Part shown: one piece after another, positions 39,195 through 49,060 of the stretch
Layout of the letters: every line of letters begins with the position of its first letter
How positions within the stretch are numbered: position 1 is the first letter of the stretch
DNA from: Pontibacterium granulatum
GTDB taxonomy: Bacteria; Pseudomonadota; Gammaproteobacteria; Pseudomonadales; Balneatricaceae
Direction of reading: 5' to 3'
DNA length: 64,000 nt
NCBI RefSeq assembly: GCF_029961155.1
Contig: NZ_JASBRH010000017.1
Span: forward strand, 17,732-81,731
Notes under the pieces: model-generated
What the model was told of the DNA's origin: nothing
The model's input: only the letters and a program-made list of their open reading frames with translations
Database searches by the model: none
Made by a program: the position numbers and the translations under genes

Positions 39195-40145
39195 ATGCGC
39201 AAGCTGTACCCCGACATCCACCCCTACGCCGAACACATGATTGCCGTCGACGAGCGCCACACCCTCTATGTGGAGGAAAGCGGCAATGCACACGGCATCC
39301 CGGTCCTGTTTGTTCACGGCGGCCCGGGTGGCGGCACCTCTCCTGCCCACCGCAGCTTTTTCGATCCGGAAAAATACCGGATCATTCTGTTCGACCAGCG
39401 CGGCTGTGGCCGTTCGCTGCCCCACGCCGAACTGACCGACAACCACTCCCAGGCTCTGGTGGCCGATATGGAAACGATCCGTACCACGCTGAAGATCGAC
39501 CAGTGGCTGCTGTTTGGTGGCTCCTGGGGTTCCACCCTCAGCCTTCTCTATGCCCAGACCCATCCGGAACGGGTCTCCGGTATGATCCTGCGTGGCATCT
39601 TCCTCTGCCGCCGGCAGGATGTGCACTGGTTCTATCAACGTGGTGCCAGTGTTATCTTCCCGGACTATTGGCAGGAGTACGAAAAAGTGATTCCGGAAGA
39701 GAAGCGCGGCGACCTGCTCAGCGCCTATTACGACCTGCTTACATCGGACAACGAGATCGCCCGCATGTCCGCCGCCAAAGCCTGGTCGGTCTGGGAAGGC
39801 CGCTGCTCAACGCTGGATCCGAACGGCGATATGGTCGACCACTTTGCCGATCCGCATGTGGCGCTGGCGATGGCCCGCATCGAGGCACACTACTTCATCA
39901 ACCACGCCTTTATGGAAGAGAACCAGCTACTGGACAACACCGATCGCATCCAGCATATCCCAACAGTCATTGTGCATGGCCGCTACGATATGGTCTGCCC
40001 GATCGAGCAGGCTTTTGCCCTGCAGCAGAAGCTACCTCAGGCCGAGCTGCATATCGTGCGTGATGCCGGTCACTCCGCCTTTGAACCGGGCATTACCGAC
40101 AACCTGGTCGCCGCCACCGACAACTTTGCCCGCTCCCTGGCCTGA
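39195..40145 (+). CDS. pip: Proline iminopeptidase (S33)
   Basis: A 316-residue alpha/beta hydrolase that removes N-terminal proline from peptides. FVHGGPGGGTSPAHRSFFDP near residue 42 and FDQRGCGRS near 72 are signatures, with the nucleophile in FGGSWGSTLSL near 113 and the catalytic histidine in VRDAGHSAFEPG near 296. AAGGAGA sits upstream of the ATG. It is monocistronic or linked to dtd, 87 bases on. Confidence 0.96.
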   Translation: MRKLYPDIHPYAEHMIAVDERHTLYVEESGNAHGIPVLFVHGGPGGGTSPAHRSFFDPEKYRIILFDQRGCGRSLPHAELTDNHSQALVADMETIRTTLKIDQWLLFGGSWGSTLSLLYAQTHPERVSGMILRGIFLCRRQDVHWFYQRGASVIFPDYWQEYEKVIPEEKRGDLLSAYYDLLTSDNEIARMSAAKAWSVWEGRCSTLDPNGDMVDHFADPHVALAMARIEAHYFINHAFMEENQLLDNTDRIQHIPTVIVHGRYDMVCPIEQAFALQQKLPQAELHIVRDAGHSAFEPGITDNLVAATDNFARSLA

Positions 40146-40232
40146 CAACACCACCTGGCCAGAAACAGGGATGTTCCGCCGGCTGAATCCCGCTACAATG
40201 CGCCTTTTTCAGCCAGCGGAGTCCTGTCCATC

Positions 40233-40673
40233 ATGAAAGCCCTGATCCAACGTGTAAGCCATGCATCTGTGACTGTTAACGGTGAATGCACCGGTGCCAT
40301 TGACCAGGGGATTTTGGTACTGCTGGGTGTGGAAAAAACCGATGACCGCGCCAAGGCCGACAAGCTACTGAAGAAGGTCCTGGGTTACCGCATCTTCTCC
40401 GATGAGGAGGGCAAGATGAACCTGAACCTGCAACAGGTCAACGGCGGGCTGCTGGTTGTCTCCCAGTTCACTCTGGTGGCGGATACCGACAAAGGCTTAC
40501 GCCCAAGTTTCTCCTCCGGCGCATCCCCTGCCCTGGGCGAAGAGCTGTACGATTACTTTGTCGAGCAAGCGTCTACCATCCACAATCCGGTGGCCAGCGG
40601 TCGTTTTGGCGCGGACATGAAGGTCAGCCTGCTGAATGACGGGCCAGTCACCTTTATGCTGGAAGTTAGCTAA
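40233..40673 (+). CDS. dtd: D-aminoacyl-tRNA deacylase
   Basis: A 146-residue proofreading enzyme that frees D-amino acids from mischarged tRNA. The two active-site motifs are [11 protein letters not shown] near residue 78 and NDGPVTFML near 137. [18 protein letters not shown] is the typical start. Normal length. Confidence 0.98.
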   Translation: MKALIQRVSHASVTVNGECTGAIDQGILVLLGVEKTDDRAKADKLLKKVLGYRIFSDEEGKMNLNLQQVNGGLLVVSQFTLVADTDKGLRPSFSSGASPALGEELYDYFVEQASTIHNPVASGRFGADMKVSLLNDGPVTFMLEVS

Positions 40674-40758
40674 GCGCTGGCTAAACTGCTAAGAACGACG
40701 CAGTTAGTTCGGAATAGTTTGTAAGATGTCGATTCCCGTAAAGCCCTAACGTATAACC

Positions 40759-41382
40759 ATGCGCGCCCGCTATGCGATCACTCACCCCTTGAGTCTCTGC
40801 TGGATCGGTCTCTATCTAGCCGTTTTTGTCTGGTCTGCGATTAATCCGGCAGACACCCTCACCTGGGCCCTGGAAATCACACCCGCAGCCATTGGCCTGG
40901 TGATCCTGGCACTGACCTTTAAACATCACCCGCTGACACCACTGGTCTATCTGCTGATTCTTATTCACGCCATCATCCTGATGATCGGCGGTCATTACAC
41001 CTACGCGGATGTGCCGCTGTTTGAGCAATGGGCGGAGTGGACTGAAGGACGCAACAATTACGATAAAGTCGGCCATTTTGCACAGGGATTTATTCCTGCA
41101 ATGATCGCACGGGAGATTCTTATTCGTATGGCCGTCATCAACGGCCGCTACTGGCAGGCCTTCTTTATCTGCTGTTTCTGCCTGGCGTTCAGCGCCTTTT
41201 ATGAGTTGATCGAGTGGTGGGTCGCCCTACTGAGCGAACAGGCAGCAGACAGTTTCCTGGGCACCCAGGGCTATGTCTGGGATACCCAGTCCGATATGTT
41301 TCTGGCGTTACTTGGCGCCATGAGTGCGTTGCTTACCTTGAGTCGGCTTCATGATCGCCAGCTGCAGGTATTGCGAGACTGA
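40759..41382 (+). CDS. yjdF: DUF2238 (YjdF-like) membrane protein
   Basis: A 207-residue protein with about six hydrophobic segments. GGHYTYADVPLF, RNNYDKVGHFAQGFIPA and the later ELIEWW and GYVWDTQSDMFLALLG are the conserved blocks of the DUF2238/YjdF family. The histidine and acidic residues within membrane segments suggest a metal or proton role, but function is unknown. Its 3' end overlaps the convergent tapT gene by 50 bases. Confidence 0.88.
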   Translation: MRARYAITHPLSLCWIGLYLAVFVWSAINPADTLTWALEITPAAIGLVILALTFKHHPLTPLVYLLILIHAIILMIGGHYTYADVPLFEQWAEWTEGRNNYDKVGHFAQGFIPAMIAREILIRMAVINGRYWQAFFICCFCLAFSAFYELIEWWVALLSEQAADSFLGTQGYVWDTQSDMFLALLGAMSALLTLSRLHDRQLQVLRD

Positions 41383-42061
41383 TCGCTTGTTTTAGTAACG
41401 CCTTCGCCTCATCCACGCCTTCAATCATCCGGCTACGGCGGGCAGCATAATAGTGGGCATTAAACACATCGAAGTAAGCATCCAGTAACGCCGCCGACCT
41501 GCTGTCTCCCATCTGTTCCAGCATCACAGCAGCCACCTCAGCAGTACAGAGGTGGTGATCTTCATTGGGCTTGCGCAGGTTGTAACGCGTCTTGCGCTGG
41601 GTGTTAGGCTGGATCACCGGCACACTCTGCAGATATTCACTCTGACGGAAGATGCGTCGCGCCTGACGCCAGGTACCATCAAGAATGATAAATACCGGCT
41701 CACGGCCTGGCTTGTGTTCAAAATCAACCATGCGATCCTGATACGCCTCCCCTTCCGGGAATACGATATAGGGATCAAAGCCCGGATCATTCAACTGACT
41801 GAGAAGCTGATCATCGGGTTCGGTCCGACTCCAGGCGAAGGTCTCAGAATTATGGATCGTGTCCACGATCAGACGCCCGGTATTGGTGGGTTTGTAGAAC
41901 TCTTTCGGATGGGTCAGCAACCAGAAACGCGCCTGCGCCCGGGCATTAACGCGGTAATCGCAGATACACACTTGCGCTGGCATCTGGCACGCTTCACAAC
42001 GAATAATCTTGGAGCCACGCGCCAGGAACGGGCGGCGCTGGTGATAGGATTCTGTACTCAT
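41333..42061 (-). CDS. tapT: tRNA-uridine aminocarboxypropyltransferase (DTW domain)
   Basis: A 242-residue SPOUT-like enzyme that adds a 3-amino-3-carboxypropyl group from SAM to a tRNA uridine (acp3U). The N-terminal CEACQMPAQVCICDY is a cysteine cluster likely to bind zinc, and the DTW motif is present as ILDGTWRQARRI near residue 127. LLTHPKEFYKPTNTGRL near 50 is also conserved. TapT versus a paralogue of the same family cannot be separated here. Confidence 0.9.
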   Translation of the reverse strand: MSTESYHQRRPFLARGSKIIRCEACQMPAQVCICDYRVNARAQARFWLLTHPKEFYKPTNTGRLIVDTIHNSETFAWSRTEPDDQLLSQLNDPGFDPYIVFPEGEAYQDRMVDFEHKPGREPVFIILDGTWRQARRIFRQSEYLQSVPVIQPNTQRKTRYNLRKPNEDHHLCTAEVAAVMLEQMGDSRSAALLDAYFDVFNAHYYAARRSRMIEGVDEAKALLKQAISLAIPAAGDHEADSR

Positions 42062-42114
42062 AACCCACCTGTTGTTTACAAGGCAGGCACTATACCAGCT
42101 CGCTCCAATCTCGC

Positions 42115-42615
42115 CTACTGCAGTGCCGAAGCCGGCGTCAGGGGGTCAAATAGCTGATCATCCACCCCCCAGTCCAGCTCTAATGCACCGCGATGCAACA
42201 GCGACAAAACCTGATGCAGCTCCTTATGGGTCAGTTGCGCCTGCGCCGTAGCGACATCATTGCCATGTTCGTAAAACCTGACTTGATAACGCTGCCCCTG
42301 ATGGCTCACATCGACCTTGTAGAGTAAGCCCGGCACTCCCTTCTTACGCAGTTGTGGCTCTGGCTGCAGTTGCATGTCTACCTGTGCCTGTTCATGCTCA
42401 AACTGGGCCAGACCGGACTGATGTTCGCTGGGAGCCGACGCTACATGGTTGGAGTTTTTTTGCACCAGAGTACTAAGCGCACCGAGCAACTTCAGAGTAA
42501 TGTTGCGGGTCAACCAGAAATCACAGCGTGGTTGGTTATTGTTGAAATTTCCCACCAGCAGAATCCGGTCTTCGATCGGATCATAGTGGAAGGTGATGGT
42601 TGCGATATTATTCAT
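42115..42615 (-). CDS. Hypothetical protein
   Basis: A 166-residue soluble protein I do not recognise. It has two strand-rich parts (MNNIATITFHYDPIEDRILLVGNF and, after a charged linker of about 45 residues, LLYKVDVSHQGQRYQVRFYEHG), then a helical end. No signal peptide, membrane segment, or catalytic motif is evident. It follows 53 bases upstream of tapT on the same strand, so the two may be co-transcribed. It marks the left border of the polysaccharide locus. Confidence 0.75.
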   Translation of the reverse strand: MNNIATITFHYDPIEDRILLVGNFNNNQPRCDFWLTRNITLKLLGALSTLVQKNSNHVASAPSEHQSGLAQFEHEQAQVDMQLQPEPQLRKKGVPGLLYKVDVSHQGQRYQVRFYEHGNDVATAQAQLTHKELHQVLSLLHRGALELDWGVDDQLFDPLTPASALQ

Positions 42616-43004
42616 CGTCTACTCCACTAAGACAGCAGGAACTATGTCAACGCACAGACTATATGATACAAAACATTGCACCTACAAATACCGGACCACT
42701 GATACCCTAGACATAGTTCCATCCTTGCTTTAAAAGTACCTGTGAATATGAGACTCTTGTCTGGCATGGATATATGGATACAGCAGGTGTGTAAAAAGAC
42801 GGCAGCACGGAAGCAATCTACACCAGCGCATTAAGCCCCTACAAGAAATCATATCACAAAGGCTTAATTCGAGTTCACCGCGCTCATACAGCTTCATTCT
42901 CATAAATCAGTTTTATACACAGAGCGCAATAATCGTTAAACCGACATCCTCTAACTCTCCAGGCACTGATGGAATATTAGCGTAAAGACTAACAAGGTAT
43001 TCAA
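42616..43004. other. AT-rich intergenic border of the polysaccharide locus
   Basis: About 390 bases without a supported gene. Base composition becomes visibly richer in A and T than in the housekeeping genes to the left. No strong terminator, repeat or tRNA remnant was seen. Promoters for the plus-strand acyltransferase and the minus-strand hypothetical gene must lie here. Confidence 0.6.
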
Positions 43005-43745
43005 GTGATAGAAGTACAATCACGCAAGTTCCTTTACAGAAAAAAATGCGTTTGGTTTGCAGATAAACCATTCGATATCGACAATTGCGATGCTGCATTT
43101 TTTTACGCCGTCAAAAACAGTCACAACATTCCTGGATTCACCTGCGCGACGTCAAACACATTATTGATTGACCTCTCCCCTTCCGAAGACGATATAAAGA
43201 AGGCTATGTCAAAAAATTGCCGATACGAAGTTAATCGTGCAATGAGAGAAGGTCTGGCGATTAGAAAAAATAAGCACCAACAAGAATTTTACGAACTGTA
43301 TACTCAATTCGTAAAAGCAAAGAGGTTTGATGGCGACCTGGATCGCTATTGGGACCTCGCTGCGGCAGGTAATTTATACACATGTCACTATCGAGGCCAA
43401 CTGATTGCCGGACTGCTGACACTTCAAGACGATATGCAAGCGCGCTGGCTGCTGAGCGGCTCTTTACGTTTATCCGTTGACGATAAACAGATGACGATGA
43501 TTTCAGGCTTGGCTAACCGGCTACTTGTATGGGAAGCATTACTGGACGCCAAGCAGCAGGGCATACAGCTCTTTGACTTAGGCGGCTATTATAATGGCGA
43601 TGACCAAAGCAACCCTGAATATAGAATTGCCCGATTCAAGAAAGGTTTTGGAGGCAAACCTACCGAACAGTTCAAATATTCAAAATATTACTCACCCTCT
43701 CTGCGTTTTATTAAAAGGTTGAAGAAACTCAAGTGCCAACAGTAA
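43005..43745 (+). CDS. FemAB/GNAT-type acyltransferase-like protein
   Basis: A 246-residue protein starting with GTG 43005, with AAGG seven bases upstream. LLIDLSPSEDDIKKAMSKN and CRYEVNRAMREG near residue 75 match the FemAB/BioF2-like fold; LFDLGGYYNGDDQSNPEYR near 200 and IARFKKGFGGKPTE follow as in GNAT enzymes of polysaccharide loci. It probably transfers an acyl or aminoacyl group to a sugar or carrier; the substrate is unknown. Its stop overlaps the next gene by 13 bases, so translation is coupled. Confidence 0.82.
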   Translation: MIEVQSRKFLYRKKCVWFADKPFDIDNCDAAFFYAVKNSHNIPGFTCATSNTLLIDLSPSEDDIKKAMSKNCRYEVNRAMREGLAIRKNKHQQEFYELYTQFVKAKRFDGDLDRYWDLAAAGNLYTCHYRGQLIAGLLTLQDDMQARWLLSGSLRLSVDDKQMTMISGLANRLLVWEALLDAKQQGIQLFDLGGYYNGDDQSNPEYRIARFKKGFGGKPTEQFKYSKYYSPSLRFIKRLKKLKCQQ

Positions 43746-44746
43746 AGTCTGCTTTTAATATCACCGCAGGCAGCATAGCCCCTGCAGTTACGCGCTTCGT
43801 CCCAAGGAAGCTGGTGTTATGCTATCACCGCTTTTCTCATGCTGGACATCCAGATCCGTTCCACAACCCCGTGACGGCAACGCCTGTCAAAGAACTGGAA
43901 AAACAGCTTTTATGGCTCAAAAGCTTTTGCCTCTTCAGGACGTTAGATGAGATTGCTACGCCTTCCTCATCGGGCAAATCCTGGGAAGTCGCGATCACCA
44001 TTGATGATGGATACCAGGACGTCATAGACCTGGGCCTTCCGCTCTTTGAGAAACACAAGATCCCGGTTAGCTGGTTTGTGACAACAGATCCAGTCATCAA
44101 TCCCGATTATCTCCCATGGTGGGACCTGTCATCGCTTTTAGCGAATCGAAACACAGGAAAACTGCGTGTCAACATCGATGAAAGGACGAAACTTATAGAC
44201 CTCTCTAACAACGCCGATTCACGGTGGTTGAGAAACACCCTGCGCGAGCTCTTTTTGTTCGGCTCCCCAAACAAAGCGAACAAGTTCAAGCAGCAAGTGA
44301 TACGAGAGCTAAGCAAACACACTGCTCTTCCACGCAATAGCTTCGTACGCCCGGACAATTTGAAAAAAGCGGCAGCATCTGATGTTATGGATATTGGCCC
44401 GCACACGTGCACTCACCCTAACCTGGCAAGGCTTTCTCACGAAGAACAGACACAGGAAATACTGTCTTCAATTAACGCACTGAAGGCGATGGGCATCGAG
44501 CCGATCAACTGGTTCTCATACCCTTTTGGTAAAGATTGGGCCCGATCAGAAACCACATTAGAGATCGTTCGAAGTCTTGGACTGAAGGGATGCGCAACCA
44601 CGGGCACTGGATATGTCTACCCTGATACACCATCCTATTTGGTGCCACGTATCAGCGTAGATGGACGTTGGGATATCCGAGCCTTTAAAGCACGCGTTGT
44701 ATTCGGACCGTTAACAGACACGCTTAAAAGCTTCCTGTCACGTTAA
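43733..44746 (+). CDS. Polysaccharide deacetylase (NodB fold)
   Basis: A 337-residue carbohydrate esterase 4 protein starting with GTG 43733. VLCYHRFSHAGHP near residue 30, the metal-binding TIDDGYQDV near 87, and HTCTHPNLARLS near 223 give the Asp-His-His triad; WFSYPFGKDW is the later conserved motif. It should remove acetyl groups from an amino sugar of the polymer. It follows and overlaps the acyltransferase gene, as FemAB and deacetylase genes do in exosortase-linked loci. No clear signal peptide is seen. Confidence 0.9.
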   Translation: MPTVKSAFNITAGSIAPAVTRFVPRKLVLCYHRFSHAGHPDPFHNPVTATPVKELEKQLLWLKSFCLFRTLDEIATPSSSGKSWEVAITIDDGYQDVIDLGLPLFEKHKIPVSWFVTTDPVINPDYLPWWDLSSLLANRNTGKLRVNIDERTKLIDLSNNADSRWLRNTLRELFLFGSPNKANKFKQQVIRELSKHTALPRNSFVRPDNLKKAAASDVMDIGPHTCTHPNLARLSHEEQTQEILSSINALKAMGIEPINWFSYPFGKDWARSETTLEIVRSLGLKGCATTGTGYVYPDTPSYLVPRISVDGRWDIRAFKARVVFGPLTDTLKSFLSR

Positions 44747-44973
44747 CAATCCTTACCCATCGCTGTGAAATGGATAACTGGAAGCCTAAACTTTAAACAG
44801 AAGTGCCCGCAGTATCGGAGTAGCCCCCCCCCTGATAGCAGCCTCCCCAGATCGTATCCTGCTAGCTTATTAATCAACTTTTCTGAGTAATAAACGTTCA
44901 ACACGTGGGTAATGAGCTGAAACAGCTAGGAGCTTCCAGAGCGAGGAACACCCAGTATAAAAACAACGGGCAT
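44743..44973 (-). pseudogene. Sulfotransferase relic with stop codon and G9 tract
   Basis: From ATG 44973 the minus strand reads MPVVFILGVPRSGSS, an in-frame TAG (44926-44928), then LFQLITHVLNVYYSE. The first part is the PAPS-binding P-loop start of the sulfotransferase family, and the second continues it naturally as the following helix. The frame ends at 44743 after only 77 codons, against about 280-300 for a full enzyme. A run of nine G (44824-44832 on the opposite strand) lies inside. The gene probably once decorated the polymer and is now broken. Confidence 0.65.
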
Positions 44974-45052
44974 CTGCTGCTCTCTTGAGAAGAGACCACT
45001 CACTACTCCCCTGCCACCCAGTCTAGTCTCAGGATGAACCTTGCAACACATC

Positions 45053-46225
45053 TCAGCCGGTCTTCTTCGGGTCCCAACGAACAGGCCTTTGACCGGAAAA
45101 GAAATCAATCACCCCCATAAAGGCCCCCATATTGCCCAAACTGAAATAGAACGCCAATGAGGCCACCTTTGAGATAATAGAGACCTTGAACGGCAACCGC
45201 TCCAGCAATGGATGCGTGACAGCCATAACAATAAAAACCACCTGAAGCCCCAAGAAAAGCAGCAGGGGCGGGTTATCAACCGCCAGGATCGCGGTCGAAG
45301 CAATCAGCAACAGCAGAAAAAAAGGCAACATTCTGCGCATCACCTTATTGATAAATAATCCGGCGGCTATCTGGCAAGAGGTTCTGTTGGGGTTCAAAAC
45401 CTCACGGTTCAGCCAAATGCCACGCAATGAACGGTTGACGATTCGACGCCGCCGCGACATCTCATGGCCCGAACTTCGGGATGGCGTGGCAATATACGCC
45501 TTAGCTTCGGGTTCAAACTTAAACCGCTTGCCCTGCCTCAAAACAGTCAGACAGACATAAAGATCATCGGTTACAGCTTCTGCCACCCCCTGAAAGAGCT
45601 CGCGACGGATCGCGTAAATCTTACCGTCGTTAGACGTTGTACTGCCGGACTTAGACTCCAGTATTTTTACTTGGCTATCTGCCTTAATGTAGCTCTTTTG
45701 GGCACCTTTCATTTTTCCGTGTTGATCAAGAATCAGGCGCTGCCCGCCTACACCACCCACATTTTGATCAGAGAAATGCTTAACCAGCTGTCTAGCAGCA
45801 TCTCGCTCCAGCACTGCATCCGCATCTGTAAACAGAACCACATCACCTCTACAGTGCGACATACCTACATTAAGCGCCTCTTGCTTACCCTTGTGCTCCT
45901 GAAGTAGATAAAACTTAAATCGCTTATCATCAATCCTTTCCAGGATCTCACCCGTCATATCCGTTGAACCATCAGACACAACAACGACTTCCAGTCGATC
46001 CTCCGGATAATCCAAATCCAGCGCATTCCGGACCTTTTTTTCGATCAGCCCTTCTCCGTTTCGCACCGCGACAAGAACCGAAAGCGAAGGCAACTCGGCA
46101 TCAGGCAGCTCAACGACGGCACCTGTTCCGTTTTGTTTTCGCTGTAAAAATAGAATAAATGGGTATCCTCCAAACAAGACACCTATTCCAAGTAGAGAAA
46201 TTGCAAATACGATCCAAGCAGCCAT
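45053..46225 (-). CDS. Membrane family 2 glycosyltransferase
   Basis: A 390-residue processive-type GT2 enzyme. An N-terminal membrane segment is followed by the GT-A domain: SVLVAVRNGEG near residue 48, VVSDGSTD near 83, FTDADAVL near 131, and TDDLYVCL near 218. RRRRIVNRSLRG near 258 takes the place of the QxxRW motif of cellulose synthase-like enzymes. Three to four C-terminal membrane segments follow. It would extend a sugar chain from UDP- or GDP-sugar at the inner membrane. The sulfotransferase relic lies directly downstream. Confidence 0.9.
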   Translation of the reverse strand: MAAWIVFAISLLGIGVLFGGYPFILFLQRKQNGTGAVVELPDAELPSLSVLVAVRNGEGLIEKKVRNALDLDYPEDRLEVVVVSDGSTDMTGEILERIDDKRFKFYLLQEHKGKQEALNVGMSHCRGDVVLFTDADAVLERDAARQLVKHFSDQNVGGVGGQRLILDQHGKMKGAQKSYIKADSQVKILESKSGSTTSNDGKIYAIRRELFQGVAEAVTDDLYVCLTVLRQGKRFKFEPEAKAYIATPSRSSGHEMSRRRRIVNRSLRGIWLNREVLNPNRTSCQIAAGLFINKVMRRMLPFFLLLLIASTAILAVDNPPLLLFLGLQVVFIVMAVTHPLLERLPFKVSIISKVASLAFYFSLGNMGAFMGVIDFFSGQRPVRWDPKKTG

Positions 46226-46379
46226 AGCTCACATATACGTCTATATATTCAATGCATTCCAAAAGGCATCCAGCTGAACATTCCAACAAAAGCGTATAGC
46301 TTACCGTCGAAAATTGACCTTTCTGTTCAGCGCCCAACCCTATAACCAAAGCAACTCGAGAGCTGCAGTTGGCTCCGCT

Positions 46380-47693
46380 CTATTCCCGCAATTCTTCAGC
46401 TTTTCGCAAGACACCCAGCGCTGTCGTCGACAAGCCTAGATGCCTATGAACCCTGAGCATTAAATAGAGCTTCCATACAACCATACTGCCTAACGCTGCC
46501 CATGCAGCCCCTTCAACACCAAAATGCGGAATCAGTAAAAAGCACAATACGGCATTCACAGCGACACCCAACGCCACACCACGTGCAGTATCCTTCGCAT
46601 GATTGGTCATATTCAGTATCGGGACCACCGACCCAAGCCCCGCATTAACGATCTGTGCAACCGCGAGTATCGTCAAGGCCGGAGCGGCTTCAACAAACTC
46701 GTCACCGAAAATACCCAATAACCACTCACCGGCAAAAATGAGCACCAACGCAGTTGGCAGGGTAACCGCAAACACCACCCTGGCCACAAACGTCAACTGT
46801 TTTTGCAGCTTATCCAGTTCCCCGGAATTGTAGAGCTTAGCGATCGTAGGCTCGATCAAGATGTTGGCGACCGCATGCCCCAGTGTAATTAGCTCAGCTA
46901 ACCTGAAAGCTGCGTGAAACTTCCCTGTCTCAGCCGTATCATCCAACATCCCGAGCAGCAGTACTCCGATACGGGTGTCAATTCCCAGCAATATCCCGGA
47001 AAGCACCAGCGGTATCATCCCACCGAACCACTCCCTAGTCCGGTACTCAACCTGGTCATGATAAAGCGATGAACCGATGTATCGCCTCATCATGTAAACA
47101 TACACAAAGCCGGCACTTGTTGCTGCCAAGACCTGCATCCCCATCGCCCATCGTGCATCAAAACTATCGTTCAATAGCCACCAGGCGATAAAGATATAAA
47201 GCAGCAACAGAACCGGGCGCACCACAAGCTTAGGGAACTGACCCGCTACAACAGTACCTGCACCTCGCAGCATCCCATCCCGAATACGGTTGATACCCAG
47301 CATAACTGGCAGCGCTGCTGCGATAAGGAAGATCCACAGACTTTCCGGACCAAATTTGTCCTGCATGAACCACGCGGTAATTAACACAATCACCGCCGAG
47401 ACAAGCGCCCCCAACAGTGAAAAATGGCATAACCGATGAAACAGGCCCTTGAGCAATGCCAATCGGCCTTCATCAAGGTAAATAGCAGTATTTCGGACTG
47501 CTACCGTTCTCAACCCGACAAATTGAGGCTCTGATAACGCGCCGACAAGAGTAAAGACAAATATATAGACACCATATTGTTCTACCCCCAAGGTTCTGGT
47601 TAAACCTATGGTCACCAGAAACATGATGCCTATATTAAATAGCTTCAGGAAAAGAGTTTTGGCCCCACCTTTCAATAGCCTCCTAGCAAACAT
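46380..47693 (-). CDS. Oligosaccharide flippase (Wzx-like)
   Basis: A 437-residue protein with about 12 to 14 hydrophobic segments, of the polysaccharide-transporter branch of the MOP superfamily. RTLGVEQYGVYIFVFTLVGA near residue 35 and NRIRDGMLRGAGTV near 137 are the typical pattern. It should flip lipid-linked repeat units to the periplasm for the polymerase at 60872. It lies between the two minus-strand glycosyltransferase genes. Confidence 0.9.
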   Translation of the reverse strand: MFARRLLKGGAKTLFLKLFNIGIMFLVTIGLTRTLGVEQYGVYIFVFTLVGALSEPQFVGLRTVAVRNTAIYLDEGRLALLKGLFHRLCHFSLLGALVSAVIVLITAWFMQDKFGPESLWIFLIAAALPVMLGINRIRDGMLRGAGTVVAGQFPKLVVRPVLLLLYIFIAWWLLNDSFDARWAMGMQVLAATSAGFVYVYMMRRYIGSSLYHDQVEYRTREWFGGMIPLVLSGILLGIDTRIGVLLLGMLDDTAETGKFHAAFRLAELITLGHAVANILIEPTIAKLYNSGELDKLQKQLTFVARVVFAVTLPTALVLIFAGEWLLGIFGDEFVEAAPALTILAVAQIVNAGLGSVVPILNMTNHAKDTARGVALGVAVNAVLCFLLIPHFGVEGAAWAALGSMVVWKLYLMLRVHRHLGLSTTALGVLRKAEELRE

Positions 47694-47720
47694 AGTGCTA
47701 ACGTCCCTACTCCCGGCCTG

Positions 47721-48671
47721 TTATAGTGAATCCAAACTTTTTCGACGCACAATATCCCAGATCCCGACGAAGACCCCGCGCCAACGGTCCCACTCCTTCT
47801 TCCTAAAAGTAATCAGCTTTGCAGTCTGATACAGGGTGTACCCCAAAATGGCGTACCAGAAAAAAAACCAGTCTACAGGTGTTTTTTTTACACTTTCTGA
47901 GAAGAAGTAGTAACGTGACAGAACGAATGCCCGACCTTTTATAAAGCGGTTAAAATTTTTCTTAGGTGCACTGTAATGAAACAAACGGGCGGCAGGGTTA
48001 ATAAACAGCCTATATTTCCGTGAAACTCTATAACTGAATTCTTTATCCTCACCCTGACCGTAGCCACTCGCACTTCTATAACGATTGGAAAATTTAAATT
48101 CGTCAAATATCTCTTTCTTGAAAGACGATACACCGCCCAGCAGAAAGTCAACCTGTTGAATTTCGTTTATAGGAAAGCCTGTACGTCCGTAATCAGTAGC
48201 AAATCCGGATCGAAGCACACGCCCTTCTTTAAACCCTGAAATACCGAAAAGAACAAAAGGAATACGCTCTCCGAGAGCTTCCAGTGGCGTTAGGCCTTCA
48301 TTTTCAATAATCCCACCGACCCCACCTAACTTACCATCACGATCATGTGTTTCATAAATCCGCATGAGTTGCGCGATGTAATCATCGAAGAGCACAACAT
48401 CATCTTCCAGGAACACGAGGATCCGTCCACGCGCCACCTCCGCAGCCTTATTTCGAGACTCTGTTACCCCCGGAACATGTTTTTTCAGATAAACGCATTC
48501 AATCCCTCTTGCTTCGAATAATCGCTGTTTGGGGAAACCACCCAAATCACCATCATCAACAATAATGACTTCATTCGGCAACTGAGTTTGCGCCAGTATA
48601 GAATCAAGACATTTATCCAGATCATCGGGACGATGGTAAGTAGGGATAATGGCGCTTATTTCAAATTCCAT
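47721..48671 (-). CDS. Family 2 glycosyltransferase
   Basis: About 316 residues. ISAIIPTYHRPDDLDKCLDS near the start, IIVDDGD near 37, and the donor-binding FLEDDVVLFDD near 95 give the GT-A fold. GQGEDKEFSYRV near 213 provides the catalytic base region. The C-terminal quarter has hydrophobic stretches (DWFFFWYAILGYTLYQTA) suggesting membrane attachment. ATG 48671 has AGAGGAAG upstream; an earlier start at 48839 adds 56 residues unlike the family. Acceptor unknown. Confidence 0.88.
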   Translation of the reverse strand: MEFEISAIIPTYHRPDDLDKCLDSILAQTQLPNEVIIVDDGDLGGFPKQRLFEARGIECVYLKKHVPGVTESRNKAAEVARGRILVFLEDDVVLFDDYIAQLMRIYETHDRDGKLGGVGGIIENEGLTPLEALGERIPFVLFGISGFKEGRVLRSGFATDYGRTGFPINEIQQVDFLLGGVSSFKKEIFDEFKFSNRYRSASGYGQGEDKEFSYRVSRKYRLFINPAARLFHYSAPKKNFNRFIKGRAFVLSRYYFFSESVKKTPVDWFFFWYAILGYTLYQTAKLITFRKKEWDRWRGVFVGIWDIVRRKSLDSL

Positions 48672-49060
48672 GAACTTCCTCTGATCTTGTCTCAGCACCT
48701 TGGCATATTGACCAACTGCCAAGCATAAACGCACGGGCTTTATAAAACCCTCGATGTAAACGACATGGCATATAGAAAGGGCGTGTGGGAAGCACAGCCA
48801 TAATGCAGTTGCGCCACATACCCAGCCCAATTCTCCCACCTAATTGTTAAAAAGCAAGGTACACAATCGGTTTGAAATCAAGTCAAACCCAGTTAGCGTG
48901 AATGACAAACAACAAAACTACAATTTCCCGCATTCGAAAAACCGACGAAACTCGGTTAAGGCACTGATTGCCGAAAGCAAAACCTGGGCGCAAGCACTAC
49001 TAACCGGTAGGTTTTGTACCCGGTAAAAGGAGAGGGAGGATGAGGCAAAAAATCAGAGCG
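48672..49060. other. Intergenic stretch upstream of the GT2 gene
   Basis: About 390 bases between the OmpA-gene terminator and the GT2 start. It holds small inverted repeats (GTTTGA/TCAAAC near 48868 and CAAAACCT/AGGTTTTG near 48980-49016) but no supported gene. A promoter for the GT2-flippase-GT2 unit is expected here. Confidence 0.5.

Noticed and set aside
39134..40063. Frame of 309 codons overlapping pip in another reading frame
   Set aside because: The overlapping prolyl peptidase has full catalytic motifs and a ribosome binding site; this frame has neither.
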